This document shows, piece after piece, positions 33,120-44,049 of a stretch of DNA of 64,000 nucleotides. The translations under genes and the position numbers were made by a program. The notes under the pieces are model-generated. The model had not been told where the DNA came from, did no database searches, and saw nothing but the letters and a program-made list of their open reading frames with translations. How positions within the stretch are numbered: the stretch's first letter is position 1; each line of letters begins with the position of its first letter. Location of the stretch: assembly GCF_032854445.1 (NCBI RefSeq), contig NW_027017960.1:186001-250000 (forward strand), read 5' to 3'. Source of the stretch: Liolophura sinensis (lineage: Eukaryota; Mollusca; Polyplacophora; Chitonida; Chitonidae).

Positions 33120-34850
33120 AAATGAAATGAATATTTTGTTTAATTCTATATTTTTGAAAGAGAATTTCTGACGATCTATAATTGAACAATACGATTGCCT
33201 CTATCTGTACATCGCAGGGAAAACATCGGATCCTATGCAATCTGTGTATAACTGTATAAACGACATCATTTTTCTCAGTATATTCCGGACAAATATATAA
33301 ACAAAAGTAAAACAGAAATATAGAAACGTTTAGACATTGTTAAAATAATTTCGCGGAAACCTGGATTTGCTAAACTTTTTCACCAGATACCATGGACATG
33401 GTGTGGACAAATATAGGACTACATGTAGGTCAACAATTTCCTGGTGTGGGAACACTACCTTGAACTTCCAAAGTAATAAGCAAAAGTGCACGAGTTACAA
33501 CAAATTGATGAATGGCTTTTGATGTTGTTCAGCAGATGATAAATTATATTAATTTTCTCTCCGCCACTTTCCCTCTTCCCCACACCCCTCAATTATCCCC
33601 CATCGACTGAAACAGTGGCTATCACATGGTACGAAACGGTTATCGCCGTTCAACTACAGTTTAAATGACAATCAGCATGCTTCCCTTGACAGAATGCGTT
33701 TTGTTCTAATTTCTACTTCCACGCCACCATTATCCTAAATCTATTCTCCCTATGATATTACTCTCTTGAAACGAACATAAATTTTCAACATTTTCTTAGT
33801 GTCAAAATGAGAGATTTTGAGGGCCAACGCTTATAAATGTTACAGACGATTAATGATTGTTTGCGAGTTGTAACATAACCATATGAGATTGCAAGGTTTT
33901 TTTCACATCCTTCACATTACACGTGTTAAGTCTTAATTTTAACTATGGTAGTGTTAGATTGCAATATTACACTTTACAGGGTGCTTTCCCTCCTCCACCA
34001 TAGCCAAAATATTGTACAGGTTTGAAAGGGGTACAGCTAATGTAATGCGAATCATAGTGCCAAATTTCCGATAAATCATGATTTCGCCTTACATGAATTT
34101 TACGCATCTTGTATATAGTCCCCCGGAGATTCCCCTAATAATACACTCTTGAACCAGTCATGCCTCAGTAGGCTAAAAAATAATTTTCGACATATTCCTT
34201 AACATCATACTCTTCGTTTCTGAGCATCGTTTCATGTAACCTTCGACCTTATAACGTCAACATACGCCTGCAGCTTTCGCTTCATATCTCTAAGTCGCAC
34301 TGTATTTCCCCCTGACTAACTTGTAATTATGACGTCATACAATAGATACTCGAAATGGAGAAACATACCATTAGAGGCTCAGCCTCGTACTGGGTGTAAT
34401 CATGATAAAGAGATTGAAGCTAGCCGTCTCAACGCTGGGCCATATTGGCGAAAAGCTGTTTCGACAGCTGTCACCGTTGAGGTCAGCACAATAGGGTACT
34501 TAATTTCCGGACAAACCGATGGGACCTTAAGAAAACTGTACTTTGAAGCCTTGTTTACGCCCCAGCAAAATAGCTGACAAACTTCTCTGTAGTTTTATAT
34601 GTTAGGCCACATCATATACTATATATTAAAACTTAAGAACCAATGTATCCTTCAAACATTAGGCCTACAATCAGATCAAGGCTTCCAGTTTCATATTTCG
34701 AATGAGTAAAAACTGTGCGGGAAGTGTACTGTTAGAGGAATTGTTTCCCGGTTCTCATTGATAGCGTAGTATTTTAATTTAATGATATACTTCAATGCTT
34801 GTCTGCCTCTTACTGATTGTAGCTTTCCTCAACAATTACACACGTAAGTA
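33120..34850. other. Intron 1 sequence of the PLAT gene, no gene seen
   Basis: AT-rich; no exon with signal, domain or phase match. Confidence 0.4.
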
Positions 34851-35100
34851 TATTTGAGTACGTTTACATGCAGTTCGCAGCTGTACGTTAAATATAGAAC
34901 TAGTAGATACATGAATGCACCGCTATAACGCTGCACACAGGGATCGCTGGCCAGAACTAGTTGTGCATAGGCGAGACACACATACAGATAGTATATAAAA
35001 CACATCTGTGTTAGCAAGCCTGGTTCAAGCACAAATAGACAGATATACAACAAACAGATACGCTAGCAAACGCCAAAATATACAGATACTAGTACACTCA
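34830..35100. repeat. Segment duplicated in inverse at 52090-52320
   Basis: 'gttcgcagctgta', 'actagtagatacatga' and 'aaaacacatctgtgttagca' reappear reverse-complemented at 52090-52320, in mirrored order. This is part of the copied PLAT intron. Confidence 0.75.
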
Positions 35101-35356
35101 CAAAATTAATCCGTTAAATTTCAAAGAAAGTCTGTTATCGCAATGATGCAAGAATGTGTTCTGTTAATGCTGCAGATCATTCTGTTAAATGTGACACACA
35201 TATTCTATTAGTTCAGAATAACCATTCTATTAGACTGGGAGGACATTATGTTGAATGTTACACAATATTGTGCTATAATAGCAGATACATTCTGGCATCA
35301 CTCAGACAACACACTTTCTGTCAAATTAAACAGATTATTTTTTTTAGTGCAGTGTG
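35097..35356. mobile_element. MITE-like element with terminal inverted repeats
   Basis: Left end about 35097-35157 ('aattaatccgttaaatt', 'gaaagtctgttatcg', 'gatgcaagaatgt') pairs with the reverse complement of 35287-35350. About 260 bp, non-coding. Related copies at 17524-17995 and 51925-52100. Confidence 0.75.
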
Positions 35357-35359
35357 CAC

Positions 35360-36225
35360 ATCACAGTAACGTTGGCAAGAACCTTTCATATATAAATAGC
35401 TAATACCCACCATATAGTTACGTTTCTCAGCCTCTGTCATAGTTACACAAAAACACACATATCATAGAACACACAGTAATTTTGAACAAAAGTGTGCGGA
35501 TAGTGTGGAATACATTATAGTGAATATAAACGAAAGGATAAAATAAACTCTAAAACTAGTACACTATTTTCATTTATACTTTTAGAATTTGTGATGCCTC
35601 CTAGAAAAAATCATTTGAGGTGGGATAATATATGGTGGTCGGTTTGGACCACTTTTAAAGGGAGTTTATGAAGGTCACATATCACTTTCTTTATAAGAAT
35701 TTTCTTATTTGTCTATAGAACATTTAAAAATAGTTACCTTCTATAAAATCATCTTCGATTCATTCCTTTGGTACTGTTCTAAAAGCAGTATATGAATTCT
35801 AGCCAATGAAAATTATACGAAAGGCTTTGAAAATTATGATCTCGAAACCTCACCTCACAAAATGATTGCTTCTGAGGATTTCTTGATAAAAATAAAAATG
35901 TAAAAAAATGATATGGAGCATTTCTGAACACAGTTTTCTGTTGCCTTTCATTCTGAGACTCTATATACACTTGAAATTGCAAAGGCACTTAAATATAAAG
36001 ATTTGCATTTGGTAGGCAATACCATCATTATAGCAAATCCTTTGAAAGCACGTATGCATCGAAGATAATATTCAACTCCCAGTTCGATAGCTGAGTCATA
36101 TATACACACATATGCACACAAACTAACGAGAGCAAACTAACGCAAAAAAAAAAAACAGAAGTCTCTCACCAATGCTGTCTTCAGCATTGGTGAGAGACTT
36201 CTGAAGAACCAAAAAGGTCTTCAGG
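35360..36225. other. Intron sequence, no gene seen
   Basis: A 30-bp hairpin 'caatgctg...cagcattg' style inverted repeat occurs at about 36155-36200 ('agaagtctctcaccaatgct' and its mirror). Confidence 0.4.
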
Positions 36226-36229
36226 AGAA

Positions 36230-36590
36230 AAGAGTGAGTGAGGAAATGCTTGGAGTTTAATGTCTTATTCAACAATTTTTCAGTCATATGACGACGAAGG
36301 AATCCTTGTTGCACGGCGGATTTTTACAGCTCTTATATATAGTGCTGCTTCACTGAAACGGCTTACCAAAGGCAAGTAAGCCAACCCACCCGAGCCATTG
36401 TACTCATACGGGTGAACCAGTCGTTATATATCAGTCTATTATATATGCCCTTCATGCTGAGCGCTAAGTGAGGAAGTTACAACCTCCTCTTTTAAGGGCT
36501 TAGGTGTAACTCGGCCCATTATTGACGCTGGATCCACCGCCACCGAACAGACGCTTTACCAACTGTTCTATCGGGACCTGTTAAAGAGGA
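36230..36590 (+). mobile_element. B element, single copy
   Basis: 'agtcatatgacgacgaagga', 'gggtgaaccagtcgttatat', 'gcgctaagtgaggaagttac' and 'taggtgtaactcggcccatt', ending 'aactgttctatcggg'. Same family as 23095-23425. Confidence 0.75.
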
Positions 36591-36599
36591 AACACAACA

Positions 36600-37595
36600 A
36601 CAGACCAGATGCATATATGCATCGATAAAGTATCTCACATGAAGCTTAAAAAGCATAACTTTGCATATTTGTGATGTTATACAACCGATATGCAGCGGTT
36701 CAAAGTGAACAAAAGCGCGCAAATTGAGGTAATCCAAGCATCATCAAAACGCAGCTGTTTCCGGTTACCTCATACGATCACTGCTTTGCTTTATAGTGTA
36801 CACGGGAACATTTATTTTCATTACTATTTACGCAGTACACATATCAATTTAACCTCAAAAATACATATCTAACATCTAACTATCGCGTGGGTACCATGCC
36901 ATACCGCCACATGCAACTTGTATTTTTGTCTTCTACATATGAAAATGTCAGCCTAGAATGAACGTAACGTTTTTGCTCTGGTTGCTGGTAGTGAAGTCAT
37001 AACATTTCGTTACTTTGATGACCACCAGCGAGGTAGAGGGTTACACTGGGCAAACAGTTTTGGGTTGTATCGAACATGGACATAAACATGCAGAGATTTA
37101 TAATGCCTCGTCAGTCTAAAATGTCTGTGTAACAGTATTATCCATTAAGTGCTCCTTCATCTTTTAGTCCAATACTGAATAGAACTTGGAGCAATAGCCC
37201 GAATTGCGCAAGTGTTACTGTAACCACATGTACTTTGGGTACGACGGACGCGACATCGTGTTTCTGGTTGCTCTAACATGGCGCATCTCTTGGCAGCGTG
37301 AGAGTTCCTGGTTAAAAATTTACCTTCAGAGTTACCAAGCACGTCATAAAAATGCCTGGCAGTTTACGTTTGTTTAAACCCCTCTTCCTAAAAAGCGGAG
37401 GTTATATTATTTTTTGTCCATTTTTTTAAAAACAGAATCTTAAAAAAATAACTACATAGCCCAGATAGCATAACAACTCGGTTAAACTGGCAGGCGCTCC
37501 TCACACTAAAAATATGTCGGATATAATCCCGTTAGAGAGTACCTATTCTGCATAATCATACAAATGATAAGAAAAACAGACTATATACGTCAGGA
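36600..37595. other. Intron sequence; no gene seen
   Basis: A minus-strand cysteine-rich frame at 37157-37342 has an acceptor-like tttttaaccag but no matching donor or copy elsewhere. Confidence 0.35.
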
Positions 37596-37599
37596 AAGT

Positions 37600-38370
37600 T
37601 TTATGCACTCAGCGCATGCATGCCACACACAGTGACACGTTAGAAAGTCATGTAGCCATGCGGATGGTATGTAAAAGAAATCCCCTTAGCAATACAGACA
37701 ATGTGCCACACACAGTCGCACGTTAGAAAGTCCTGCAAACATGCGGGTGATATGCAAAAGAAATTATCTTAGCAATACAGACAACGTGCCACACACGGTC
37801 ACGCGTTAGAAAGTCTATTTTATGCAGATGACATGCAAAAGAAAATACTTTAGCAATACAGACAACGTGCCACACACGGTCACACGTTAGAAAGCCTAAT
37901 TCATGCAGATGACATGCAAAAGAAAATACCTTAGCAATACAGACAAGGTGCCACACACGGTCACACGTTAGAAAGTCTATTTCATACAGATGGCGTGCAA
38001 AAGAAAATACTTTAGCAATACAGACAACGTGCCACACACAGTCGCACGTTAGAAAGTCTAATTCATGCAGATACCATGCAAAAGATATTGCCTTAGCAAT
38101 ACAGACAACGGGCCACACACTGTCACAATGAGAAAGTCTATTTCATGCAGATGGCATGCAAAAGAAAATACCTTAGCAATACAGACAACGTGTAACACAA
38201 AGTCACACGTTAGAAAGTCTATTTCATGTAGATGGCATGCAAAAGAAAATACCTTAGCAATACAGACAACTTGCCACACAAAGTCACGCGTTAGAAAGTC
38301 ATGCAGCCATGCGGATGGCATGCAAAAGAAATTACCTTAGCAATACAGGCAACGTGCCACAACGTCGGAA
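37600..38370 (-). repeat. 81-bp minisatellite, array T1
   Basis: About nine units marked by 'gcaatacagacaacgtgcca' at roughly 37773, 37852, 37936, 38019, 38096, 38177, 38257 and 38339. Read on the minus strand the 27-codon period stays open for 131 codons (VWHVVCIAKVFSF-type repeats). It lies in intron 1 of the PLAT gene, 3' of the signal exon, as do T2 and T4. Confidence 0.9.
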
Positions 38371-38898
38371 AGTTTTTACTGACAAATATACACATCTTTT
38401 TAAAATGCAAAATAAAATATAGGTACACGTAGCCAGCTATAAATCACTGATATGCACGCTTGTGAATTTTGTTTTCCCCGTGTCGTGCTTGGCCTTTAGG
38501 TTATCAGGGACTTTGGAACATCTCCTGGCGTCTTAAATGTAAAACTGCAGGACTTTACTGGGTGATGTTTGCGATATAAACTAAAGTACGAAGTTTAATC
38601 CCCTGTTTCTTAAATGTTCACAAATACAGTTCAACGGTTTAACACTCAGACTTTAGACATACGAGGTTATTGCCTCACTACTTTTCAGCTTTAAAGCAGA
38701 CATGGTTTTTCGTCACATCACTAGAAAATTTCGGGAAAAATGCAGGTGCTCAGCTTTGGATCTTATTTTGTTAGGGTTAGTTTGCGTAAACGAGACACAT
38801 CAGTCAAAATGTCGAGTTTAAAACAAACAAACAAACAAAAAAAAAATAAGAGAAACAAAAACCAAAGGAAAACAATAATATATTTTGTGTTCACTTAC

Positions 38899-39048
38899 AC
38901 AGTTGAAGGATTTCTGACCCTAACACAGTACATGTGCTGTCCATTCATTTCAGTAGTTTTTAGCTTTTGAAGAAGTAAATGTTTTCTGTCACGTGATATC
39001 TAAATGTAACTGTTCAGATTTTCATCAGAATTTACCACACACGTATAC
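38899..39048 (-). pseudogene. Decayed Ig-like exon beside signal exon S1
   Basis: Aligns with the open exons at 49498-49648 and 53121-53271, but the acceptor AG is gone (ttcccgatgtaccgg) and the frame stops after VYVCGKF. The 'atgtactgtgttagggtc' part is preserved. Confidence 0.65.
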
Positions 39049-39374
39049 CGGTACATCGGGAACAAGACCACGTCATCAGTAGACCTTACCTCGTCTAATT
39101 GCTTATATTCAAATTCAACCATTTTGGGTCATGTGACAAACATGGTAACCGGTATATTTTCACAGCTTTCAAGATATGAAAACGCTTTTAGGAAAGTGGT
39201 GTTGTGTCACTGGTTCTATCAGTTTATAAAATTCTAACTTAATCCATTTACTGAATCTAGAGACACAACCATTCCCTACTCAGTGACTGCGTAGCTGATA
39301 TAATCTACCTATGATCGAACAAAGTGTTAGAACTGATTAACTGACAACTCCAAGAAAAGGTAACCACCACCCTA

Positions 39375-39388
39375 CCCCCCCCCCCCCC
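39375..39388. repeat. C14 homopolymer
   Basis: Fourteen C residues in PLAT intron 1, about 75 bp past the signal-exon donor. Confidence 0.95.
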
Positions 39389-39461
39389 ACTCCCAAAAGC
39401 GTAACGCTGGGCAAAGCGAGAGTAAATTCCCCTAAAAGAATAAGAATTGGCTCCAACTTAC

Positions 39462-39549
39462 CAACTTTATCTCCGGAAGACATAACAGAATATCCCATCA
39501 ACAAAAGACAAGGGAACAGCAGGGAGACCGATGCTTTGTTCACACCCAT
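39462..39549 (-). CDS. PLAT receptor exon 1 (S1): signal peptide
   Basis: ATG gives MGVNKASVSLLFPCLLLMGY then SVMSSGDKV, a clear signal peptide, ending AAAGTTG/GTAAGT in phase 1, the phase needed by the PLAT exon at 33116. An in-frame ATG 48 bases upstream would add a hydrophilic leader and is less likely. Near-identical exons are at 49040-49127 and 61755-61842, a truncated one at 53600-53634. Confidence 0.6.
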
Positions 39550-39784
39550 GTCTCCGTTTGGGCATGAGTGCCAATGTCTGATCAGTGGTTGATTCACTGT
39601 AAGGTGAACACTTTAAAGTTTGCAAGACTGTGTTGCCCGGAACTGATCACGTACGTTGAAGGAAATGTGCGTTGTCTTAAGAAAGCCAAGCGGTCGTGAA
39701 ATTAGAATTTGAATGGAATTCCCTTAAATTTTCGGAGAAAACCACAAGGTTTCCTCACTGAACAAACATTCAGCTAAAAACTGT

Positions 39785-40500
39785 ACAAGATGACCAACGG
39801 TAGTTAACCTGCGGAAGGTTATCATGTAGACGGTTTCCTGATGAGGTAGACGTTTAGACTGAAACCTGGGCACGATGACCAACGGTAGTTACCCTGCGGG
39901 GGTTATCATGTAGTCGGTTTCCTGATGAGGCAGGCGGTAACACTGAAACCTGGACACGATGACCAACCGTAGTTACCCCGCGGGCGTTATCATGTAGTCG
40001 GTTTCCTGATGAGCTAGACGTTTAGACTGAATCCTGGACACGATGACCAACGCTAGTTACCCTGCAGGCGTTATCATGTAGACGGTTTCCTGATGAGGTA
40101 GACGTTTAGACTGAAACCTGGACACGATGACCAACGCTAGTTACCCTGCGGGGGTGATAATGTAGACGGTTTCCTGATGAGGCAGACGTTTAGATTAAAT
40201 CCTGGGCACTGTGACCAACGGTAGTTACCCTGCGGAGGGTTATCATGTAGACGGTTTCCTGATGAGGCAGACGTTTAGACTAAATCCTGGGCACGATGAC
40301 CAACGGTAGTTACTTTGCAGAAGGTTATCATGTAGAAGGTTTTTTGATGAGGCAGACGTTTAGACTAAAACCTGGATACGATCACCAATGGTAGTTAACC
40401 TCCGGGCGGTTATCATGTAGAAGGTTTCGTCATGAGACAGACGTTTTGGCTAAAACTTGGGCACTTTGATTAGCTCTGGTTACTGTGTGGAGTGTTATCA
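39785..40500 (-). repeat. 84-85-bp minisatellite, array U1, upstream of signal exon S1
   Basis: 'gatgaccaacg' marks at 39789, 39874, 39958, 40042, 40126, 40210 and 40295, with 'gttatcatgtag' and 'ggtttcctgatgag'. Every signal-exon copy in the window has such an array 0.15-0.5 kb upstream. Confidence 0.92.
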
Positions 40501-40754
40501 TGCAGCAAGTTTCCTCATCAAGAGAATGGAAGACCGGGGATGTTCACCAGCTCTAGTTATCCTCCGTAGAATTACTGCAACGTTTGATGGATTATGTCCG
40601 CAATTTAAAATAATAGGCCTTTTATCAAATTTCAAAAGCTCACATTTAAGCAAGCTGAAATTTTGTCATGAAACAGGAAGTACAGGCCTTGATGGTTCGT
40701 CCCAAATTAGTAGCCAAACGTTGTGTTCCTTATTTTGTATTCATTTGACTTGAG

Positions 40755-40830
40755 ATCTTTCTCGAGAATATTTCACCTATACGACCGCAGCCAGCATAAT
40801 GGTGAGAGGGAACCGGCCTCCGCTGGTTGT
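40755..40830 (-). mobile_element. SINE fragment
   Basis: 'cgagaatatttcacctatac' and 'gcagccagcataatggtgag'. Confidence 0.7.
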
Positions 40831-40834
40831 CCAA

Positions 40835-41260
40835 CGCTGTGTACATCATAGAACCCGTAAATGATATCTTTTGTAATTTCATAATTAGGCCTAATTATAT
40901 ATTAAAATTGCCAATCACCCGACAACAGTGTTCCAATTTAGTTTCCGATCCTAAGCCTACATGTCATTTCATTCCAGGACATTATAGTAGATGACAATTT
41001 GTTTAAACTATGACAATGCTTTTTAACGTGTAAAGTGAAAAGCTCATGAATATTATACGCCGTTATACAAAAATTCAGTAACTAAAAAACTAAACAACAA
41101 TACATAAACATGTAATAACGAAATGGATATTATGCCAAAAATAAACACTATGGCTATAAAATTTAACAGCCCTAAGTTCACTGTTTACGTAGGCCAGTGC
41201 ATTCTGGGAAAAATGGATGTCGCTATGTTTATCTGAGCTTTGTGTAACATGCACCGTTTG
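40835..41260. other. Arm sequence, no gene seen
   Basis: Partly mirrored at 60.9-61.1 kb. Confidence 0.4.
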
Positions 41261-41264
41261 GGGA

Positions 41265-41360
41265 GTTACGTAAATTACCTTCCCACGTACGGCCGAAGAG
41301 GAAGCCAGCACGAGCTAGATTTGAACTGAGAGCAACCGCATTCGTGAGAGGCTTCATCCA
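41265..41360 (-). mobile_element. SINE, 5' (head-side) fragment
   Basis: 'taccttcccacgtacggccg' through 'gcaaccgcattcgtgagagg'. The mirrored region has a SINE at 60188-60312 in the same, not opposite, orientation, so it is a separate insertion. Confidence 0.75.
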
Positions 41361-41364
41361 GTCA

Positions 41365-42235
41365 AACACAACAATCGTATCTTAGAGTTATAGAAAAAAA
41401 TTAATATTATTTATTAATAGTCTGCTATTGTTAGTCTGAGAAAAAAACATTTATAAGGCCCTATAGCAGTCAAGCACTGGCCCAGAATGAAGATTTCAGA
41501 CAATCTAAGTCATTTTCAAAATTAGTCCAGAGGCGTGAACCGATTTGATTGAAAAGTCAAGTAGACCTGCATATCACCGCCATTGTTTCCGAGGTAGCTT
41601 CCTTACCAGTGGTTGGCAAATCTCCCTTTTCATCATGAACAAGGCTATGGGGAATCCCACACTGACATGGCCGTACCCCTATCAGTATCTTCGTTATCAG
41701 ATTCCTCCAACCATGACATAACATTTGTAAATAAAACAAAATGTCTGTCGTGCATTAACAAGCACGAAACATAGAATTCAACTTTCTGCAACACAAACAG
41801 GCGGATTGTTTGGATAGCATTGCTGTGTTGTCAACGGGATACAGAAAATCTCTCATTTCAGATTTAAAATGGTTCCCAACCTTAAGAAGGAATATCTGCG
41901 TCAATTACATTTCCAAGGGTTGTCATGATTGTGCTGTCCGTTATCTTCATGTAGGCCTACACGCGGTATCCGTCACGTGTAAACTCTAGAAGATATTTCC
42001 TTACTACGTAAACGAGACACACTCTTCAAATACAGGTGGTTTCATAGCATCATAATACTTCCGAGTAAAGAAGTTTCACGCCATTATGCTATCCCTCACA
42101 GTTCACAATTTTGAATTTATCACCTCAGCCTAGAGAATTTCAGCCAGAACTGAGAAGTTCCCAGGTGTTGGACTATTCCTAAATTTACATAATCTTTACA
42201 TGCAGGGAGATTCCTTGATGAAACCCTAATTCGTC
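41365..42235. other. Arm sequence downstream of GNAT, no gene seen
   Basis: Mirrored at 59.3-60.05 kb. Probably includes the GNAT 3' UTR. Confidence 0.45.
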
Positions 42236-42237
42236 TG

Positions 42238-42828
42238 TCATTTTCCCTCTAAGAATACTGAGTTATAATCGTGTTGTACAAGTTTTTCAAATCCAAACTT
42301 TTCTAATATTCGAGAGGAAAATCGACCGCTCGACTCTGCCGTTAGCAACCGGAAATTCCGCTCTTGAATGAGCTGGAGCGTTTTGGCCACCATTTTCGTC
42401 CCGATTCCTTGACGCTGATATTTCTCTGCAACACAAATGCCTCTGAAATTCACCAGTGTGTCAACGTTGTATTTAGCGAACAGATTTAGCCCTTCGTATA
42501 GCTTGTCACTAATCTCGTAATTTAGGGCAAGTTTTCTCATCTTAGGGTCGTCTTTGGAAAAATTATACGCGTCTGGTTTATCTTTGTACACTATGGCTGC
42601 AAACCGAAGACCGACGATTTTCCCGGTTGACGAATCGATAGCCAGAACAGACAATCTGTCCTTCAGACAGACTGGAAAGGCGACGTCGAACCACAACACT
42701 CCGTCCTCACTTCCGGTCATATTGAGGCTCTTGCTGAGAGGCTCTTTGTCGAAGAACTCGATACACACGAACTGGCGCACCCGGTCTTCGCCGTCAGCAC
42801 ACAACATTCGAACCTTAATGTCGGCCAT
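42238..42828 (-). CDS. GNAT-family N-acetyltransferase (arylalkylamine NAT-like), intronless
   Basis: 196 codons uninterrupted from MADIKVRM to FLEGK. A GNAT transfers acetyl from acetyl-CoA to an amine. Motif A is complete: FRGICVAEKYQRQGIGTKMV, with the Q/RxxGxG/A pyrophosphate loop (RQGIGT), followed by LTAESSGRFSSRILEKFGF, the motif-B region. The NVDTLVNFRGICV strand before the loop and the overall order resemble invertebrate dopamine/arylalkylamine N-acetyltransferases, so a biogenic amine is the likely substrate; this is inference. It is cytosolic, with no signal peptide. No introns, which may mean retroposition or a family habit. A pseudogene copy is at 58664-59275. A group of CRE-like sites lies about 0.7 kb upstream. 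Confidence 0.85.
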   Translation of the reverse strand: MADIKVRMLCADGEDRVRQFVCIEFFDKEPLSKSLNMTGSEDGVLWFDVAFPVCLKDRLSVLAIDSSTGKIVGLRFAAIVYKDKPDAYNFSKDDPKMRKLALNYEISDKLYEGLNLFAKYNVDTLVNFRGICVAEKYQRQGIGTKMVAKTLQLIQERNFRLLTAESSGRFSSRILEKFGFEKLVQHDYNSVFLEGK

Positions 42829-42829
42829 G

Positions 42830-43240
42830 CTTGATGAAAAAGATAAAGAAAATCATCTTGGAATGCAAGGAAATCAAAGTCGTTTCAGTAAATACAAAGA
42901 AGCCTTCATCAAAAACAAGTGAAGATATAAGTGGAGACGTGTTTGATGATAAAGATTGTGTTTGTTGTTTAATTTATCCATGATTAAAAACTCTATTTCA
43001 GTGGACTGTTTAATTTTTGTCAAAGGTTTGCAGCGATTATTACACGAGTGCCGGTTAGACAGGCAAATGCAGAGAATATATTCAACTCTTTATGCCACTG
43101 TTTCAAACGTATATATGTAACACGCCGCGTTTCGAATTTGATTTGAGGATCTAAGAAATGAACGAGCACACAAAAGTTTCCCATATTCGGACACATTGGG
43201 TGTGATAAACGGATAAAACGAATTTTCTGTTCAAGCCACG
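42830..43240. other. GNAT upstream region
   Basis: The first 90 bp are mirrored at 58540-58660; from about 42950 the mirror is lost until 44050. Confidence 0.4.
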
Positions 43241-43245
43241 TAGAT

Positions 43246-43272
43246 GGGGGGGGGGGGGGGGGGGGGGGGGGG
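43246..43272. repeat. G27 homopolymer
   Basis: Uninterrupted run of 27 G; a polyproline reading on the other strand is an artefact. Confidence 0.97.
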
Positions 43273-43501
43273 TCCATGTAATTTGCTTTGGTGCTATTTA
43301 AAGAGCTACTTTGGTGTCAAAGCATCTGTGTCCTAAACGCAAGGTGAATTGATAAAGACTGGGTTAGTCTGAACTGCTTTCCTAAATTGTGAAAATATTG
43401 CAGTCAATTAAAACCGATGTTGCACGTTTCATCAGAGTATACGGATAGAAGATATTTCTGTCCATTCCACTATGCCTGGTGTGAAGTCACCCGCGAACAC
43501 A

Positions 43502-43616
43502 TGACGTCATCAATCGCTGACGTATATCCACAAATGACGATGCCCTTTCAAACGCTTTTGACGTCATCCCATCATAAAGGCCTTACTCAACGTCACATCT
43601 GCCTGATTCGACGTCA
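43502..43616. promoter_or_regulatory. Cluster of CRE/ATF-like palindromes
   Basis: TGACGTCA at 43502-43509 and 43559-43566, with CGACGTCAT near 43609, plus half sites (tgacgta, tgacgat, cgtcac). It lies 0.67-0.79 kb upstream of the GNAT start. Function not shown. Confidence 0.45.
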
Positions 43617-43849
43617 TACAGGGACTATTTTCAGGTGACATCCGGCAAAATTTAGGGACACAGCCGAAGATTTTGTTTTTCACGGAATCTTTAGTTATAT
43701 GGGTTAAATAGTGTTATTCATCAAAATCCTACTGAAACATAGTGTTAGGCTTAATCCGTAGGATTTCTTTCATATCACTGTAATATTTCTACTCCATTTG
43801 TATTCTGACCAGAGTGGCACTTTAAGCATTTGCGCGAATGGTTAGAATA

Positions 43850-44040
43850 TAAAGCCTAACTCAGGTGAGTTGACATAAGGCCGTATGTCATCTTTTAGCT
43901 GTGACCATTTATTATTTATCGCCCGTGGTCGCCATTCTGGTTTACTCTGGTAGCTGTAAGCTTTCCACTATACTGTATTCCTGCAAAAGTCATTACTCTG
44001 TTGGTGGACTAAGCAACACCGAGTACTGATCCCTTTGCCT
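43850..44040. repeat. Dispersed repeat C
   Basis: 'gcctaactcaggtgagttga' and 'tctggtttactct' as at 16690-16800. Not present in the other IR2 arm. Confidence 0.5.
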
Positions 44041-44049
44041 CGTTTAATG

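Larger units (their letters stand above)
19879..39549 (-). other. Gene model: single-pass PLAT-domain membrane protein
   Basis: Six minus-strand exons (39549-39462, 33116-32978, 25648-25540, 24412-24307, 20683-20584, 20104-19879) join in phases 1, 2, 0, 1 and 2 with every donor matching its acceptor, giving 255 aa. Order: signal peptide (1-about 25), one PLAT/LH2 domain (about 31-140), TM helix (about 151-173), cytoplasmic tail (about 176-255). PLAT marks are YQLTVETCGTRLAGTESGVF, the TDIYYL strand, DLGPVCKVRL, the WALRRLTV block and the closing F..ISC. PLAT domains bind lipids or proteins; in a surface protein the ligand is unknown. The tail has PPLPVP (SH3-type) and YMNQ (YxN, Grb2 SH2-type), hinting at signalling. 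The signal exon lies 6.3 kb upstream and is joined on phase and position only; the other five exons are more secure. Confidence 0.7.

Noticed and set aside
37157-37342. Cysteine-rich exon of the PLAT gene on the minus strand
   Set aside because: Has an acceptor-like site but no donor, no phase need, and no copy in the duplicated intron.
37723-38118. 131-codon periodic protein on the minus strand
   Set aside because: Explained by an 81-bp minisatellite whose unit is a multiple of three; kept as a finding but not called a gene.
37600-38370. CRISPR-like array
   Set aside because: Units are contiguous imperfect copies without unique spacers, and the DNA is animal.
43020-43277. Polyproline-starting frame
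   Set aside because: Comes from the G27 run; no splice or domain support.
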